A stretch of DNA of 64,000 nucleotides from Epiperipatus broadwayi (GCA_028023455.1 JAQFVV010012506.1:2784714-2848713); one strand, 5' to 3'. Shown: positions 24,641 to 37,601, counted from the stretch's first letter. The notes: generated by a model from the letters alone, not told the origin. Program-made: numbers and translations.

Positions 24641-27600
24641 AATTATTATAATATATGATTTATATTTTCACACATACATATTATTTTTTTATAGTTTTTT
24701 TAAATTTATGTAGATTAATATGTTTGTAAATGATATGTATTTGAAATATTTTATAAGTAATTATAAATGTATATGTAATTGTATATATATATATAAAATT
24801 AAGTTTCTATTTCTTAAAAAAAAAAATATACAGGTAATTTCTTTTTTTTTTAGATTTAAAAAACAGGAAGTAAATTAAATATTATAAAAAGTATATTTTA
24901 TAAAACAAGGGTAGTTTTTTTTTTTTTGGGGGGGGGGTTATATTTAATTTAAGCCAATAAACATAACATGATTTAATTTAATAGTTATTATATTGGAGTA
25001 AATTATTGAATTATTCATCTTCTACAACTCAAATAACTTTTTCTGCATATTTTAAATACAATCTCATAATTCCTATTGGTTTTAATGCTATTTGTACCTT
25101 TTCCATTTTAGTGCTGCTTTATTCTGTAATCTCATTCAAACTTTTAATAACAATAATTAACCATGATCATTCATATTTCAATTTTTTTAATATTTATAAT
25201 TTGGGATTGACCTCAAATCTATTATTTCAATTGTTCAGTATTTTGTCATCTATTATTGTCCCTCTTTTTACCTCTCAAGTATATTGATTTACTTGATCTG
25301 TTAGATAAGAAACTATTTTATGAAAAGGAATCAAACTAATGTGATTAGTTTGATAACAGGCTCCAATGTCAATCACCATTTTATGTAATGGCATATTGTG
25401 AATGAGCTAAAAAATTAAAAAAAATTTCTATTTATGCGATAGTAAAATATATTGCTTATTACCTGTTTTATTTAGATGTGATTTAATAAACACAAACTCG
25501 TATTTGTACAATTGAATATTTATTAATTATACAAATATGCAAATATGTATTTGCAATATATATAATCTGTTGATGTATACATATATTTGCAATAATTTTT
25601 ATTATATCATATACCTGATACGTTGGCTAAATATAGTATTTGATTGCTGTGCAACTATAGAAATATGACTTCAGGTGCCATTCTTTGTTTGTCTGGCACT
25701 TCTTGCTGTATCATGATTGCGTGCCTAATATCTGATTTATGATTTAACAGTTTTCAATTCTAGCTTAAACTTGGCTCACTGCCATCCATTTTCAATCAAC
25801 TCAACTTTGCCTTTTCTAAATAAGTTTGTTTAATAATCAAAAATGATAGTAATAATATAAATAATGACTTTTTATTCTTCCACAAGATATTAAAAGTAAA
25901 TAAAATTTAACATTCATCTTGTTCTTGTAAAACAATGATACAGTTAAAGTTATCAATCTATCAATATGGTCTTGGAGATCTAATGTTACCTCTAGCTCAC
26001 CAAAAATGAAGATGTTTTGCAATATGTGTGCATAGTGAGAGAGAGAAAAAAATCCAAACTTCTGCACTAGTGAGTGAATGTAATATGATAAAAGTTGAGA
26101 TGAAGGATGCACTAATAAAAATATATATGTATTTACCAGTGCAGCTGATTATTAGTATTTCATAAGATGTTAAAGTGATCAGAAACCTTCCCATAATTTA
26201 CATGAATAACGTAGTAAAAGTTGACTCATAAAGTTATCATATTTCCAACATCGGTATCAAAAAACAATTATTGTTATTTCTAGATCTCCAAAACATTTAA
26301 AATGTGTTGAAAAAAATACAAACAATTTACAGAAATTATACTCACTAATGTAATTCATTTTGGAGCTTAAATATATATTATTTAATAATTATGCAAACTA
26401 GTTCTAATATGCTACAATTTTCTAGTGTTACTGCTAGGTAATCTGTTTTAGGAATCAAAAACAATGAATTTCTGTGTTTATACTTCAAAGAGCATAATAA
26501 AAATAAGCTCTAGTTTACTAAATTCAAAAACTAATTTCTAAAAATCACAAACTAACTTAAAATAATAAATCTGAAATTAAAAAAATTTGCAAAAAAATAT
26601 TGTAAAAAGCCATAATTTTAAAGACAATTGACTTAACAACTTATACTTTTCAGATCAAAATATTACTTACATAAGTGATATAATGATGAAAATTATTAAA
26701 CATTAACTCATTTATTACAAACATATTAATATCCTTAAAAATTGATAATAACAAAATGTACACTAGAATCACATACATTAGTGTCACTCTGACAAAATTC
26801 CACACAAAAAAAGTTTTACAATATGTAGAAGATAAAGATCTTTGGGCAATAGTATACAAAGTTATTTAGTTTTAGAATTTATCAGTAGTTTATAAAAATA
26901 ATTATTACAAATAAATATCCACTTCTTAAATAAAAAAGCATATGTTACATAGATATTAGTAAACAAACAAAACTAGGATGACAACTCAAAAAATATTATG
27001 TTATTGTTGCAAACCATAATTTACACACTTTTTAAAATAAATGTGCAAAAATATCTACTAGAAAAGTAATCCACAGATGCTGGCTTAACTACTTCATGAG
27101 CAGATTATCATTTATAATCACATTCAGATGTATTCATCACTAATGCTCCTATTGCAAATCTGGAAATCCCAATGTGGATTTGAAAATACCAAAACCTATT
27201 AATTATCTAAAAATTTAATATTGCATAATAACTGAAAATAATAGAAACCCACAAAAGTATGAATAAGCTAAGAAATTCATTATTGTTTGACAATTGTGAA
27301 AATCCAAATTGTAACCACTTCTCTCGAAGTTAGAGAACTACCAGTACAAAAATTAAAATTCACCCCAACTCTATAATTACTCAAAATAACAACTCAACAA
27401 TAGAACTAGAAATATACTATATCATGGATAATATACAAACTGACAATGTGTTAGCTTTAGATTAAGAAGTTACTTTTCAAAAATTAGGAAAATACTATAT
27501 ATATATATATATAACATTTTTAAAATCACAATGAAACCCAGCACAAATAAGTTTCCCAAAACCACCAATTCAAAATCTTCTTTACACATGTCCAAAAAAC

Positions 27601-30516
27601 AATGGATGTAAACTCTTCAATAAAAGTCTCTTTATTTTCCAAAGCAAAAATAGCATATCAAATAAGATTGGTCACTACAGACTATCCTAACACCGCAAAA
27701 CCAAATAATAATTTTAACAGAAGTCAGTATAAATAATAGAGTATTAAGAAAAAAAGTCTAATATTCTAGATTCTAGAAAATAATGAATCATGAAATGAAA
27801 CACTACATCTTCCACATTCAGCTCCAAAAAATAAAAATATTCACTTTACATATTATAATACCCCTCCAAGCATAATAAATATAGAACAATAGGTTATAGT
27901 ATTCAATTTGCACCAAATCTTAATTACATTTTTTCATTAATCCTTGTAAAAATAGTTAGGTTAGTGGGTTTAGATTAAGAATTAAAAAAATAATCATGCA
28001 CATTACCATACTAATTAAGTACTTACTTTGTAAAATACATGAAATATGTTTGGTCAGTATTTGTTGTTTCATATTCTTGATCCTTCAATTAATCTAAATG
28101 ATCTACAGACCAAAGTAAAAAAATTAATTTACCCAATGCTTATTTGTATTTGACAACTAGCTTATATAGTTTCCACCTAGAAAATCTCTATTCATTAAAT
28201 CTAAATGTTTGTCACACTTAAAAATTAATGTATGCAAATATCTTATATACTTAGCTTACTCAAGTTGTCTCATTCAGATGTTTTTGCAATTAAAGATGCT
28301 CGTAGACTACAATTTCACCACTCAAATATTTTAAAATTCTGTATCTGGTCAACAGTATGATAATAGTAATAATTTCTCACTCTTTTCTCACAATATACAA
28401 CAAACCTGAATTAATAATAAGATTAATTAAATGAATACATTTTATTCTTTCTAATAATGCCCAATCGATGGTTTTCACATGCCACATTTAATCTTTGTCA
28501 AGGAGTAGCTTCATAAAATTAATAATAGACTCATGAATTCAGTAATTCTTTTACACTAATAATATTCTTTCTATATTAAACAAACATTCTACTTTAGTAT
28601 ATTTATTTTTTAAGTACCTGATTTACATTTTATCAGCATCTGAAAGATAGTATCAGTATTTCTAATAATATGAACATATCAAATATTGAAGTCAGGCTTA
28701 ATTTGTTTTAGGTGTTTAATATTTTAATAAATAATTAATTTATTCAACCAAAATAAAATACCATATAACATATAATTAACAAAAATTGTGTTAGCTAGAA
28801 TATTAATATGACCCTTTTTTAATAGAATAAATACTAAATAACAAATTGCATATACGTTGGAGTGTAAATTTAAAAAAATAATGGATTAGTATCAACTTTT
28901 GATTTACTTTCATATAAAAATTATTTTTTAAATTTTGCTTAATTTTTTTTAAAATAAAATTTATAGATTAACAATAAAAATATGTTAATAATTATACTCC
29001 CTCTTCTTTTATTACAAGTTTCTATTTTTTCTAATATCACAATTGTAAATAGAATTATTTATTATAAAATAATGTAATGGAGAGGGGATATAAATATGAG
29101 TACATTAAACTTATCTGTTCATTAAATATTATTGATAGGCATTTGTAGTTAAAATGTTTCTTAATTAAAGTGCCAAATCTTCACAATAAGTTAAATATGA
29201 TCACAATTCCACAAAGATGATCTAATAATAATAATAATCAGAATAACAATTTCTGTTTGTATATCCAATTTGTTATATGCAGGATCAATTAATTTTCCAC
29301 TTAAAGAAAAAATGGATTGCTTTAATTAATTCTTACAAGTATCATACTTTTTTTAAATTGACAATTCTAATGTTTATCATTTTTTGTGTACTTATTATTT
29401 TTTACTATGAAGATATTTATTTTTTAAATGATTTCATCTACAGATTCTTTAGTAATAAGAAATTACTATTGATAGATATTGTTTGGGACTCTTTTGGAAT
29501 TCAGTAACGTACGTTTACGATTTTAAATAATAAAAATATATTTTAATTTTATATTTCGCAAAGGTTTTTTTTTTTTTTAAAAAAAAATTTTTTTTTAATC
29601 TAACCAAAACTGTCCTGTTATTTTTTGCCTTTCTAAAACTTTGATACAACAAAAAATAACATCTATTTCTTTAAATATTGGGAGTTAATGACATGTTGAT
29701 ATTATTCAATTTAGTTTTTTATTATTTTTATATAAAATATAAATATTTATAAAGAAGAAACAACATTAGTTTCCTTAAAAGAATTGTTTTGTGTCCAGGA
29801 GTTGTTAAACTAAGACATATTAAGATTCGAAATCATGCGTTCTTTTCTATAAGTTTATAAATAATTATATATTTGTGTGTATATGCACAATGCAAATTTC
29901 CAATTGATTTCGTGCGTGCAGATAAAGAGTCGAAAGATTAAAAATTTTAAATATTGATTAAGAATCATAAAGGGTAGATATGGTGAGAGATTTATTGTAT
30001 ATATATGTTTAATCTTTGACCACTTTTGAGTACATTAATAACCCCACAATATATTATCTGTGATACTTGAAACCTTATATGGCGATTCCAACTCCAAAGT
30101 AAAAAAATATTAAAAAAAAAAAAAGAAATCTAGAGATGAATTTTGTGATCAGTATAATGAAGGAACACCATCTACCATTACTCTAAGCATTTTGCCACGT
30201 ACCTATTCTGCATTATTTTTTTTTGTATATATATATATATAATGGGGTCTTTATCTTATTTTAAATAAGAATAAAAAATAATGATAAAAAGTTTAACAAT
30301 ATACGTTATATTTTTTTCACGAATGCAGATGGAAGAACATAATAATAGACTATTTAGGCTTAGTTTAAGTAATAGTTTAACATAAATTTTTATTTCCAAA
30401 ATACAGCTCCCCACGCCCCAGCATCTTAACATTAAATTTTAATAAATCTTTTACCATGAGTACGATATGTAAAAAGTGATTTTATTTAAACATAAATAAT
30501 AAAAAAATAAACAAAC
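24641..30516. other. Intron DNA, no gene seen
   Basis: AT-rich throughout, with short TA tracts (for example 27497-27515). Two odd homopolymer junctions are noted: a T run followed directly by about ten G (24917-24938), and T14-A10-T10 (29566-29600). Open frames such as 25006-25287 and 29277-29507 are hydrophobic, AT-driven and unrelated to anything recognised. Confidence 0.5.
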
Positions 30517-31084
30517 CTTTAGGCCAGCAGAAATTCCTTGACCAGTAAAATATTCATCTTGTTCTATTAAACATGTTAATGAAAGTCCATGATCCATTCC
30601 TGCTCGGATTGCTCTAATTTCTTTCCTAGTTTTAGGTTCAATTGGCTTAAATGTATAACACCAGCCCATGTCTGTGTAAACACTTTCCATCCAAGACTCA
30701 CAGCTTACATTTAGACCCCATTTGCAATTAAATACATCATAGGGATCTGGAATCTTATGAGCAGATTCGTATTCAAAGCTAGTATAATTAAATGATCCGT
30801 TTGTCAAAAGAGCATGCATACTTTCACTTGGAATGTTATTTTCTGTAACATTAGAATTTAATAAAAAATGTAAAATATTTCTTAAGGAAGGTGGATATCG
30901 ACTTATAACAGAGTTTCTATATTTATTAAGATTGCATAAAGTAATTGCAGGAAATAAAATGTTCCTTTGAGAATTGACGACGATATTTGATTGCAGAGGG
31001 CGGGAAGCAAAATAAATTGTGCGTTTTAGTATAATGGTTATTAAAAGAGAAATACTTAATCCAAGAATGCATGACCACAGAAAT
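30517..31084 (-). CDS. DEG/ENaC-family sodium channel, TM1 and proximal ectodomain exon
   Basis: Second recognised exon of the channel. The acceptor TTTTTATTTAG precedes 31084 and the donor AAG|GTTTGT ends it at 30517. It encodes 189 codons in one open frame. Residues about 36-54 (FLWSCILGLSISLLITIIL) form TM1. FPAITLCNLNKYR (about 79-91) is the family's FPAVTLCN motif. Further on are FNCKWG..C...W......T..GWCYTF and GLSLTCLIEQDEYFTG, matching the conserved ectodomain Cys, CYTF and GL.L...Q.EY blocks, plus several N-glycosylation sequons (for example NGS and NVS). The open frame runs past the donor into intron, so the true exon end was set by the splice site and by in-register joining to the exon at 7817. 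Phase 0 at its 3' end. Confidence 0.92.
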
Positions 31085-31744
31085 CTAAATAAAAATAGAC
31101 AAACATATTTATTAAAATAGAATATATTTCAAGCGCTCATAAATATATATATAAAGCTTATAATTTTTGAAAAATATATTTTAATATTTCAAAAAATATA
31201 ATTGATAAGGTTATAGTTGAAGACTTGTAATTTTATTTTAAACAATTTAACCTAAGTACATTTTGTATATAAGTCCAATATATTATATATTTCAATAAAT
31301 TTTCTCACATTGTTTTAATAAGAATATTTTCTTCATATTAAGCAAAAATGCTACAGCATTCAGTATACTTTACCATTATGCATTTTTTTTCAAAGAACGA
31401 AATAAACGTATTGCATCTACTTGTTATATTAAAATAATTTGAATCTAAATTAACCTTTCATACAGAAGATAGTTAAACAGTTGAAATTTAAGTCTAGAGA
31501 TGCAGAATTTTTTTTTTTTTTTGATAGTTAATAGTTTAATAAGTCCAATCTGAAGTTTTCAATCATATAAACTATAGTCATTCTAATTATCCATCCTAAT
31601 AAATGATGAGTGGATACATATAAATACTGAATCCAGATGATAAATGTTTTAATATAATAGAGTTTAGTCATTTGAATGTACATGAGTAACATTAAGTGAT
31701 TGAGATTAGGTAATATTACACGAAATTATTCCCTTCGGATTGTC

Positions 31745-32160
31745 TATTTTGTTTACAAAATGTATGGACGCTGAACTGAGTTCAAATCTATACAACCATA
31801 CAAGCTAATGAGCTTAGCTTAAAAGCATTATTGTTTTCATTTTGGACTCAAAGCTTTATTGTTAGCTTAAAAAAGTAAAAGACCACTGGTGGAGAGTTGC
31901 ATTAGATCCTAAGATCTAGGTGCAGTGCTCTCAGATCTAAGATTCCTCACTAATGAAAGCCACAAGCTAGAAACTAGTCTGGGAATATTGGATGACGAGG
32001 CACTCGATAGGGATTTTAAAAACAAACTTTCCTGCATCCATTGATTATTCTGGCTTGCATTGAGTGGCAATACTCTAGGAGAGTTTTGCCTTTGTAAAAA
32101 CAGCTTGTGTAAGCATAAAGAATGATGATCATGTGATGTTTGATGGTTTAATAGCTGTCA
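31745..32160 (-). repeat. 450-bp repeat family, single inverted unit
   Basis: Reads on the minus strand like the unit at 6087: ACATCACATGATCATC, then AAAACTCTCC.AGAGTATTGCCACTC, ATCAATGGATGCAGGAA, CAGACTAGTTTCTAGCTTGTGG, GAGAGCACTGCACCTAGATCT and finally the GAACTCAGTTCAGCGTCCATACA end near 31760. An essentially full-length unit, diverged, without the palindrome. Confidence 0.8.
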
Positions 32161-32404
32161 TATTCATAAAAAGTACAAATAAATAAAAAAATTCAGAACC
32201 ATTTTTTAAAGGTGAGTTTATAAATGACTATATCCTAACTGCTATGGATTTAATCTATCCAGTCCATAAAAAGAAATTTGAGAATATAAATGTCAAGAAG
32301 AAATATTACAAGACAAATTGGAAAAATTGCCATTAAATGTGGAACAATCACAAAAGGATTATGGCCCTGCTTAAAATAAAAAAATGTTGAAATTGACCTC
32401 AGAT

Positions 32405-32565
32405 TGAAAAGGTTTCTCCACCCCTAATGATTAGGGGTAAATCCATTAAATTTTTGAATAAGTATAGCAGGCTCATTTTTAAGTTAATAATTTTGTATTG
32501 TCTGTGAATAATATTAGAAATATCTGAATGGCCTTTGGAAGAAAAAAGGTTCCCATCCCTATATT
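32405..32565 (+). repeat. Two hAT-like terminal motifs
   Basis: GAAAAGGTTTCTCCACCCCT at 32408-32427 and AAAAAAGGTTCCCATCCCTA near 32544-32563 resemble each other and the right ends of hAT DNA transposons. No matching left end or 8-bp target duplication was identified, so this is a weak call. Confidence 0.25.
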
Positions 32566-34335
32566 AGATACTTGACCATATTAATTACTGCTTTGATACT
32601 ACATTGACAAGAAAATTATGATAAATGCTAGGTAAAAAACAATTGATTTTTTTTTACATTTAATATGGTATCAGTCATTTAGAATAATCACTAACCAAAA
32701 AAATGGAATATGTTTTATGGAAAATCTTTTTTTGTTATTTTTAATAAATTATAAAGTATCTTATTCTTATTCTTACCAATTTCTGCCATATTTTAACCTA
32801 AAAAAATCTGAAAAAGTTCACTGTATTTAATGATAATAGTAATATTTACCAAGGCTGTAACCTCGAGAATATGCATATAAAATGCGATAGTAGGGACCTC
32901 TACAGGTGTTTAACCACAATCTTATGCTATGGAAGAAAAGGTAACTTCTATTTTTTATTTCTTTTTTTTTTTATATTTTTCTTTTTAGTTTCTAGAATGT
33001 CACTGTCTAAAAAGTATTGCAATATTTTTATACAGAAAAGTCTTAACTTTTCTAGTAGAAGTTATTTAAAACTTTGATTATTCCAATCAAATAATAGCAA
33101 AAAGTGAATTGAAAAAGTCATGGTGAATATGTAATATCAAGTATTACTTTTTCAAAGGAATATATGTCTAAATTGATTTTACAAATTAGAACATTATGAC
33201 TTTAATAATTTCATGTCTTAAAACAGTGTCTACATCACATAATATGTTTGGTTCTCCAAAATATTTAAATATTTTGCAAATGTATGGCATCTAAGCTGAA
33301 TAATGATTGAACAAAGAGAATACCATACTATGGATGCCCAAATTATTTCTGTACAATGATTTTTTTTACATTTAGCTTGAAGCAGTCTAGTTGGAAATTT
33401 TTAGACATAGACTTTAAAAAGCATGACTTGATAATCATTGTTTTAGTTTTATCAAGAAATGCACAATTATATTTAAAACGTAACTATTTTCAAGTTGAAG
33501 AATTTACAAGACAAATGAATGGGTTTGAAATATCATCATAACTATAAATGGTCTGATTATAATCTCTGTAATTTTTATGTATATAAAATATAAAATAATG
33601 ATGTTAATGAGGAAGATGTATTTTAAATTTTTATTTATGGAGTAAATGGAAGTAATAAACGATCAGAACAGAATAATTTTATATTCGCTATCTCTTATAC
33701 ATTATTTTGTTGTAATTTAATAGTTTAATAATCCCATATCTGCATTTTGTGGAATAACAATAACTTTTATATTTCCATAAATCATTTCTTTTTTTAGTTT
33801 TGTAAAATAAAACTTGTATATCATTCTTTGAGCTATTCGATTATTATTATTATTATTTTTAATTATTCATGTTTTTTTTTTTTTAAACTAATCATTTATG
33901 CTCACAAAAATTTAAACAAAACAATTTGGATATTTGGTTCATTTGATAATTGCTATTTTCATTAATATGTATTTTGCTAAGCAATCAAAATTTATGACAT
34001 TGTTACATTTCTGTGCTTTAAAATAATTTTTTATAGCTTTTGCATTTTCTGTCATTTAATTCTGGTTTTGTTTAAAAAATAAGTCAAAATAAATACGAAC
34101 ATGCATATGCACGTTTAGATAATTTATAAGTACGCAACTAGATTTTAGAGAGATTCCAAAGTGTAATAATAACAGATATATCAATATGAGAAAACAATAT
34201 GTTTCATAAAAATATATATACAGTAATTCACGTGATGTCAGGTATCATTCAGATTTGCCGACTTAACAATAGCATCAATCATGTCTATTCCTTATTTGTA
34301 AAATTAAATCGTTAAAAAATTGTTAAAATATTTAC

Positions 34336-34454
34336 CTGAGTGGTCCCATTACAATTGTTAGAAGTCGTATTCCATGAATTGTAGTTATTTCAGAAAACAT
34401 CTTAAAACTTTTCAGTAGACGCCTGTTTGTCTGCGACATTCTGTCGGTACTGTT
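34336..34454 (-). CDS. DEG/ENaC-family sodium channel, N-terminal exon
   Basis: Exon of an amiloride-sensitive sodium channel (degenerin/ENaC/ASIC family), a plasma-membrane trimeric cation channel subunit. On the minus strand a polypyrimidine tract ending in TTTTTGATAG precedes 34454, and CTCAG|GTAAAT ends the exon at 34336. The first ATG is at 34439; an in-frame TAG overlaps the acceptor just upstream, so translation probably starts here with the 5' UTR in an upstream exon. It encodes about 34 residues, ending in the short cytoplasmic tail before TM1. His22-Gly23 sits where the family has its conserved gating His-Gly. The exon ends after two bases of an Arg codon (AG|A), which is completed by the exon at 31084. 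The upstream UTR exon and promoter were not located. ASIC, FaNaC/HyNaC-like or pickpocket subfamily cannot be decided. Confidence 0.85.
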
Positions 34455-35114
34455 CTATCAAAAAGCAAAAACAATTTTAGTAATGAATGACAGTATTTAT
34501 GTATTAAGAATAATTTAAAACTAATAATATTAATAGTTAATTATAATACAATTAAAAATGATAATAAATAAAATTAACTTAATTACTGTAAGATATAATC
34601 ACACAGCCTTTGAACAATTATTTACATTAAATTAATTGAAAAGCCTATTATTATTTCTTCATTCTTGCATTATAATAATTAAATAAATAATGGTAATTAT
34701 TTTGCCTAAATATCAACAATATTAACAATTTATATAACATCCTTAAATATTTATTTGATTATCATTCAAATATTGCTACTCCTGATTTGAGAATTAAGTG
34801 TCATGTTTAAATGTACTATGTTTAGGAATAAATTAAGAAAAAACACAGAACTGTGAAAATAAATACAAAGATCTTTATTATGTGTATTTATAATACAATA
34901 CATAGAAATCCTTAGATACTATAGTTCAATTTCAATTTATTGACCTTTTACTGTTATTTGATTGGTCAGTTTTATTGCAATTTTAATCGGATCTTGATAA
35001 TATTGTAGTAAGGATAAGTTCACAATCTTTCATTCTTCTGGAAAAGTTAGTTTTGAAGTATATATTCTTTAAGATAGCTTAGTGATTGTCTAGATCATTT
35101 TTTTGCTTCATCTT

Positions 35115-35470
35115 TTGATATTTTTCTTGGGTTTAGTTTTTTTAATCTGGTCTCGATTCTTCATAGAATCCACTTTCTTCATTGTTGCATAATGTTTATA
35201 GTCTGGCTTTAATTGATCTTTGTGCCTATGATGGTGTTGCCCATCAACTATCTGGACAATCACTGTATGTACATGTTTTATGTTTATGATTGTTATTGGA
35301 ACCCATTTGATGGTCCCCTTTGAATAAATGACATAAGAATTGAGTATCTATTTGCATTTTAGCAATTTATTTTATTTTTCATGACCACACTGATCAGACA
35401 CAGAGGACTAATTGGCTTGTCCTAAGACATCTAAATGATCAAATATATCTAGATGCTTTTTAATTCTGTT
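35115..35470 (-). pseudogene. Ty3/gypsy integrase C-terminal domain remnant
   Basis: An open stretch ending in TGA at about 35115 reads NSYVIYSKGTIKWVPITI and then QIVDGQHHHRHKDQLKP followed by a Lys-rich tail. This is the V..YSKG.KW.PG.I ... V.DG...RRH.DQLRP signature of Ty3/gypsy integrases. Upstream, KKHLDIFDHLDVLGQAN corresponds to the R..LD...P.. linker. The zinc-binding and catalytic core domains are missing; the sequence passes almost directly from protease to this domain, indicating an internal deletion. Confidence 0.75.
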
Positions 35471-35499
35471 ATATTTGTAAATTGGTTTACTTTATCAAT

Positions 35500-35990
35500 T
35501 TTATAGCCCGAATGGTTGAACCAATAATGGATTGATAGAATGCTCACCAGCTGATATATAAAAGGAAAATAAATAGTTTGATTCAAAATAGTGACTTTAG
35601 CTTTTGTTTTACCTAAGAATGGTATTTGGTTTTCTTAGTAATCAATAATTATTTTATTGTTATGTTATAGCTGATGATTATTTTTTAAGCTCATGTATTT
35701 TTTTTATATAATAAACACAGTAGATTCAATATCCAGTTCTATTGTTATTAGCTTATTATTAATTATACTTAGGACTCTGAGAGTTGAATATTGATTTTGT
35801 TTGACTTTATTTTATCCTTCAAGTTTATAGAATGAACTTTTCCATCCTTTTTGAGTGAATTGTTTTTTCTTTTTTAACATGCAGTTTCTATATGACTAAT
35901 GTGATTACAATGCCTATACACTTCAAACTAATGTTGGAATTCAGTGTGTCCATATTTTAACTTATCTATAGCAAAATTTGCATTTGCTTT
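35500..35990 (-). pseudogene. Ty3/gypsy gag zinc knuckle and protease remnant
   Basis: Minus-strand translation near 35880-35920 gives YRHCNHISHIETAC, a C-X2-C-X4-H-X4-C knuckle with its first Cys replaced by Tyr. Further on, ITIELDIESTVFII (about 35755-35710) lies at the retropepsin active-site position; the D-S/T-G triad is lost (DIES). It is followed by a QIPFLGKTKAKVTILNQTIY block and a HYWFNHSGYKID block, matching the order E.I.V.G...V.V....Q and LLGR.WL..I.LDW of gypsy proteases. Stops interrupt the frame. Confidence 0.65.
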
Positions 35991-37601
35991 TTTTTTTCAG
36001 TTCTGGCAGTTTTTAATATTTTTAGCTGATGGCACCATATTTTGTTTTGATTAGTTAGATATTCATCTGATTCAGTTTTCTGACTGACAACTTCAATACT
36101 GGGTCAATTTCTTTAATGGAACTGCCTGGCTCACTGTAGATTCTGCTAGAATCAGCTGGTAGTCTTCAGAATTGAAAATATTATTTGGGTTCATTAATAA
36201 TCTGACTCTAAAGCAATGATCACTTATTCTGCAAATAAAACAATCTCACTGCTTTGTTTAAAAAATTCTTGAAGATCCAGTTCAGTGATACCTTTCTAAA
36301 ATCTAGGGCAAAATCTCTAGCTTTCTTCTACCTATTTCTGAACACATATATTGAAATTGTACTTCTATAATCTTTTTAAAAGTTTTAAATAGAAATAATC
36401 TGTCAGGAGAGATACTACTATATAAAAATCTAATTCAAAAAGTTGAGTAGGGATAGACTGAGAATGTAAGATTTTATCATTGAATTTTTTATTCTAGTTT
36501 TTAAATTTTATTTGTTTTAAGAAATAAAAGAATTTTCGGAATAGCCCAAGCTCAAATTTTCTAGTAAAACAATTTTTGTAAATGAAAATTTTCTCTTTCC
36601 ACTTTATTGAAAAAAAAAAATTTTTCTCAACTTTTCTAGTGCTTGTTTTGTTTTATTGATATGCTAATAATATTAATTGTCAATTTTCCTTTCAAATATA
36701 TAACAAATAATTATGTTGTGTTTATACTACATTACAGCTAAGAGCAGCATTCCTGGTCAGTTAATAATAATACAAAGCTCTGAAAATAAATATAAAAATA
36801 TTTATTATACATATTTATAGTACATACACAAATATTTAGATACAATGATTTACCTCCATTATGATTGGTGAACTACACAAGTTTGGTTGTTAGTGTTGCA
36901 ACTGATGGTTGGAAAGGAATGTTGTGAATTCTCTTTAGGATGCTGATTATTCCAGCCTATGTCTATCCTGCTTCAGGTGCAGGTATAGTGGCGACTTTAA
37001 TTAGAAGCTTCCTACTTCAGAATTTAACATAATTTACTGAATTTTATTATATAATAGACTATATATGTACTGTTGTTCTATGTCAAGCAATTATTTGAGT
37101 GTTTTATAAAATCTGAAAGTTGACCAATTTTGTTTTCAAATGGATCTCACTATATAGATCCTTGTCTTCATTAAAAATAACCAGTTCACTGACCTAGATT
37201 TTTAATTGGATGTTTGTGCAATTGGTTATTTTTTCTTTTACTATTTATTTCATTATTCAGGTTTGTTGTAATTGAATCAGATCTTGATAATATTGAGTAA
37301 AGACAACCCATTATATGAGAGTAAGCTTAAATAATTTCACAACATTAAAAAAAATCATAGTCACTTCTCCTTATATATTAATTTACCTTTATTTTGGCTC
37401 AAATATTTTCAAGATTACATTTTAAAAACAAATAAGCTTAAGAAGCTTAATTAGAATATTATTTTGGCATAACATCTCAGCATTACTTCCAAAAGAAAAT
37501 AACTATACAGTACATAAACATTAAAATTATACATTTTATTAGTTTAGGATATACAAAATGTCACTAATAATTTATTTTACCATTGATATTTCAGACAAAA
37601 A

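Larger units (their letters stand above)
7818..30516 (-). other. 22.7-kb intron of the DEG/ENaC gene (coordinates given 5' to 3' on minus)
   Basis: The interval between donor AAG|GTTTGT and acceptor AAACAG on the minus strand. It is AT-rich and loaded with repeats, listed separately: a foldback element, a Penelope-like element in the same orientation as the gene, a mariner remnant, a decayed coiled coil, a dispersed repeat pair and one candidate plus-strand exon. The protein alignment is continuous across it, so no channel exon appears to be missing inside. Confidence 0.8.
31085..34335 (-). other. Intron between the first two recognised channel exons
   Basis: 3.25-kb intron bounded by CTCAG|GTAAAT and TTTAG|ATTT. 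It contains an inverted-orientation copy of the 450-bp repeat family (31745-32160) and two hAT-like terminal motifs near 32.4-32.56 kb. The remainder is AT-rich with poly-T runs; no further exon is seen. Confidence 0.75.
34841..37310 (-). mobile_element. Ty3/gypsy LTR retrotransposon remnant, internally deleted
   Basis: Minus-strand element bounded by similar sequences: 3' LTR remnant 34841-35030 and 5' LTR remnant 36771-37310. Both share a CTGTGAAAATAAATA-like start, TTTATTAT, AATCCTTAGATAC/ATATTTAGATAC and GATCTTGATAATATTG. Between them, in order on minus, are a CCHC-like zinc-knuckle remnant (about 35990-35880), an aspartic protease remnant (35760-35500) and the integrase C-terminus (35470-35115). 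RT, RNase H and the integrase core are absent; only about 1.7 kb of interior remains. No envelope-like frame seen. Confidence 0.75.

Noticed and set aside
25006-25287. 93-codon hydrophobic frame
   Set aside because: AT-driven Phe/Ile/Leu/Ser composition, no conserved motif, inside the channel intron.
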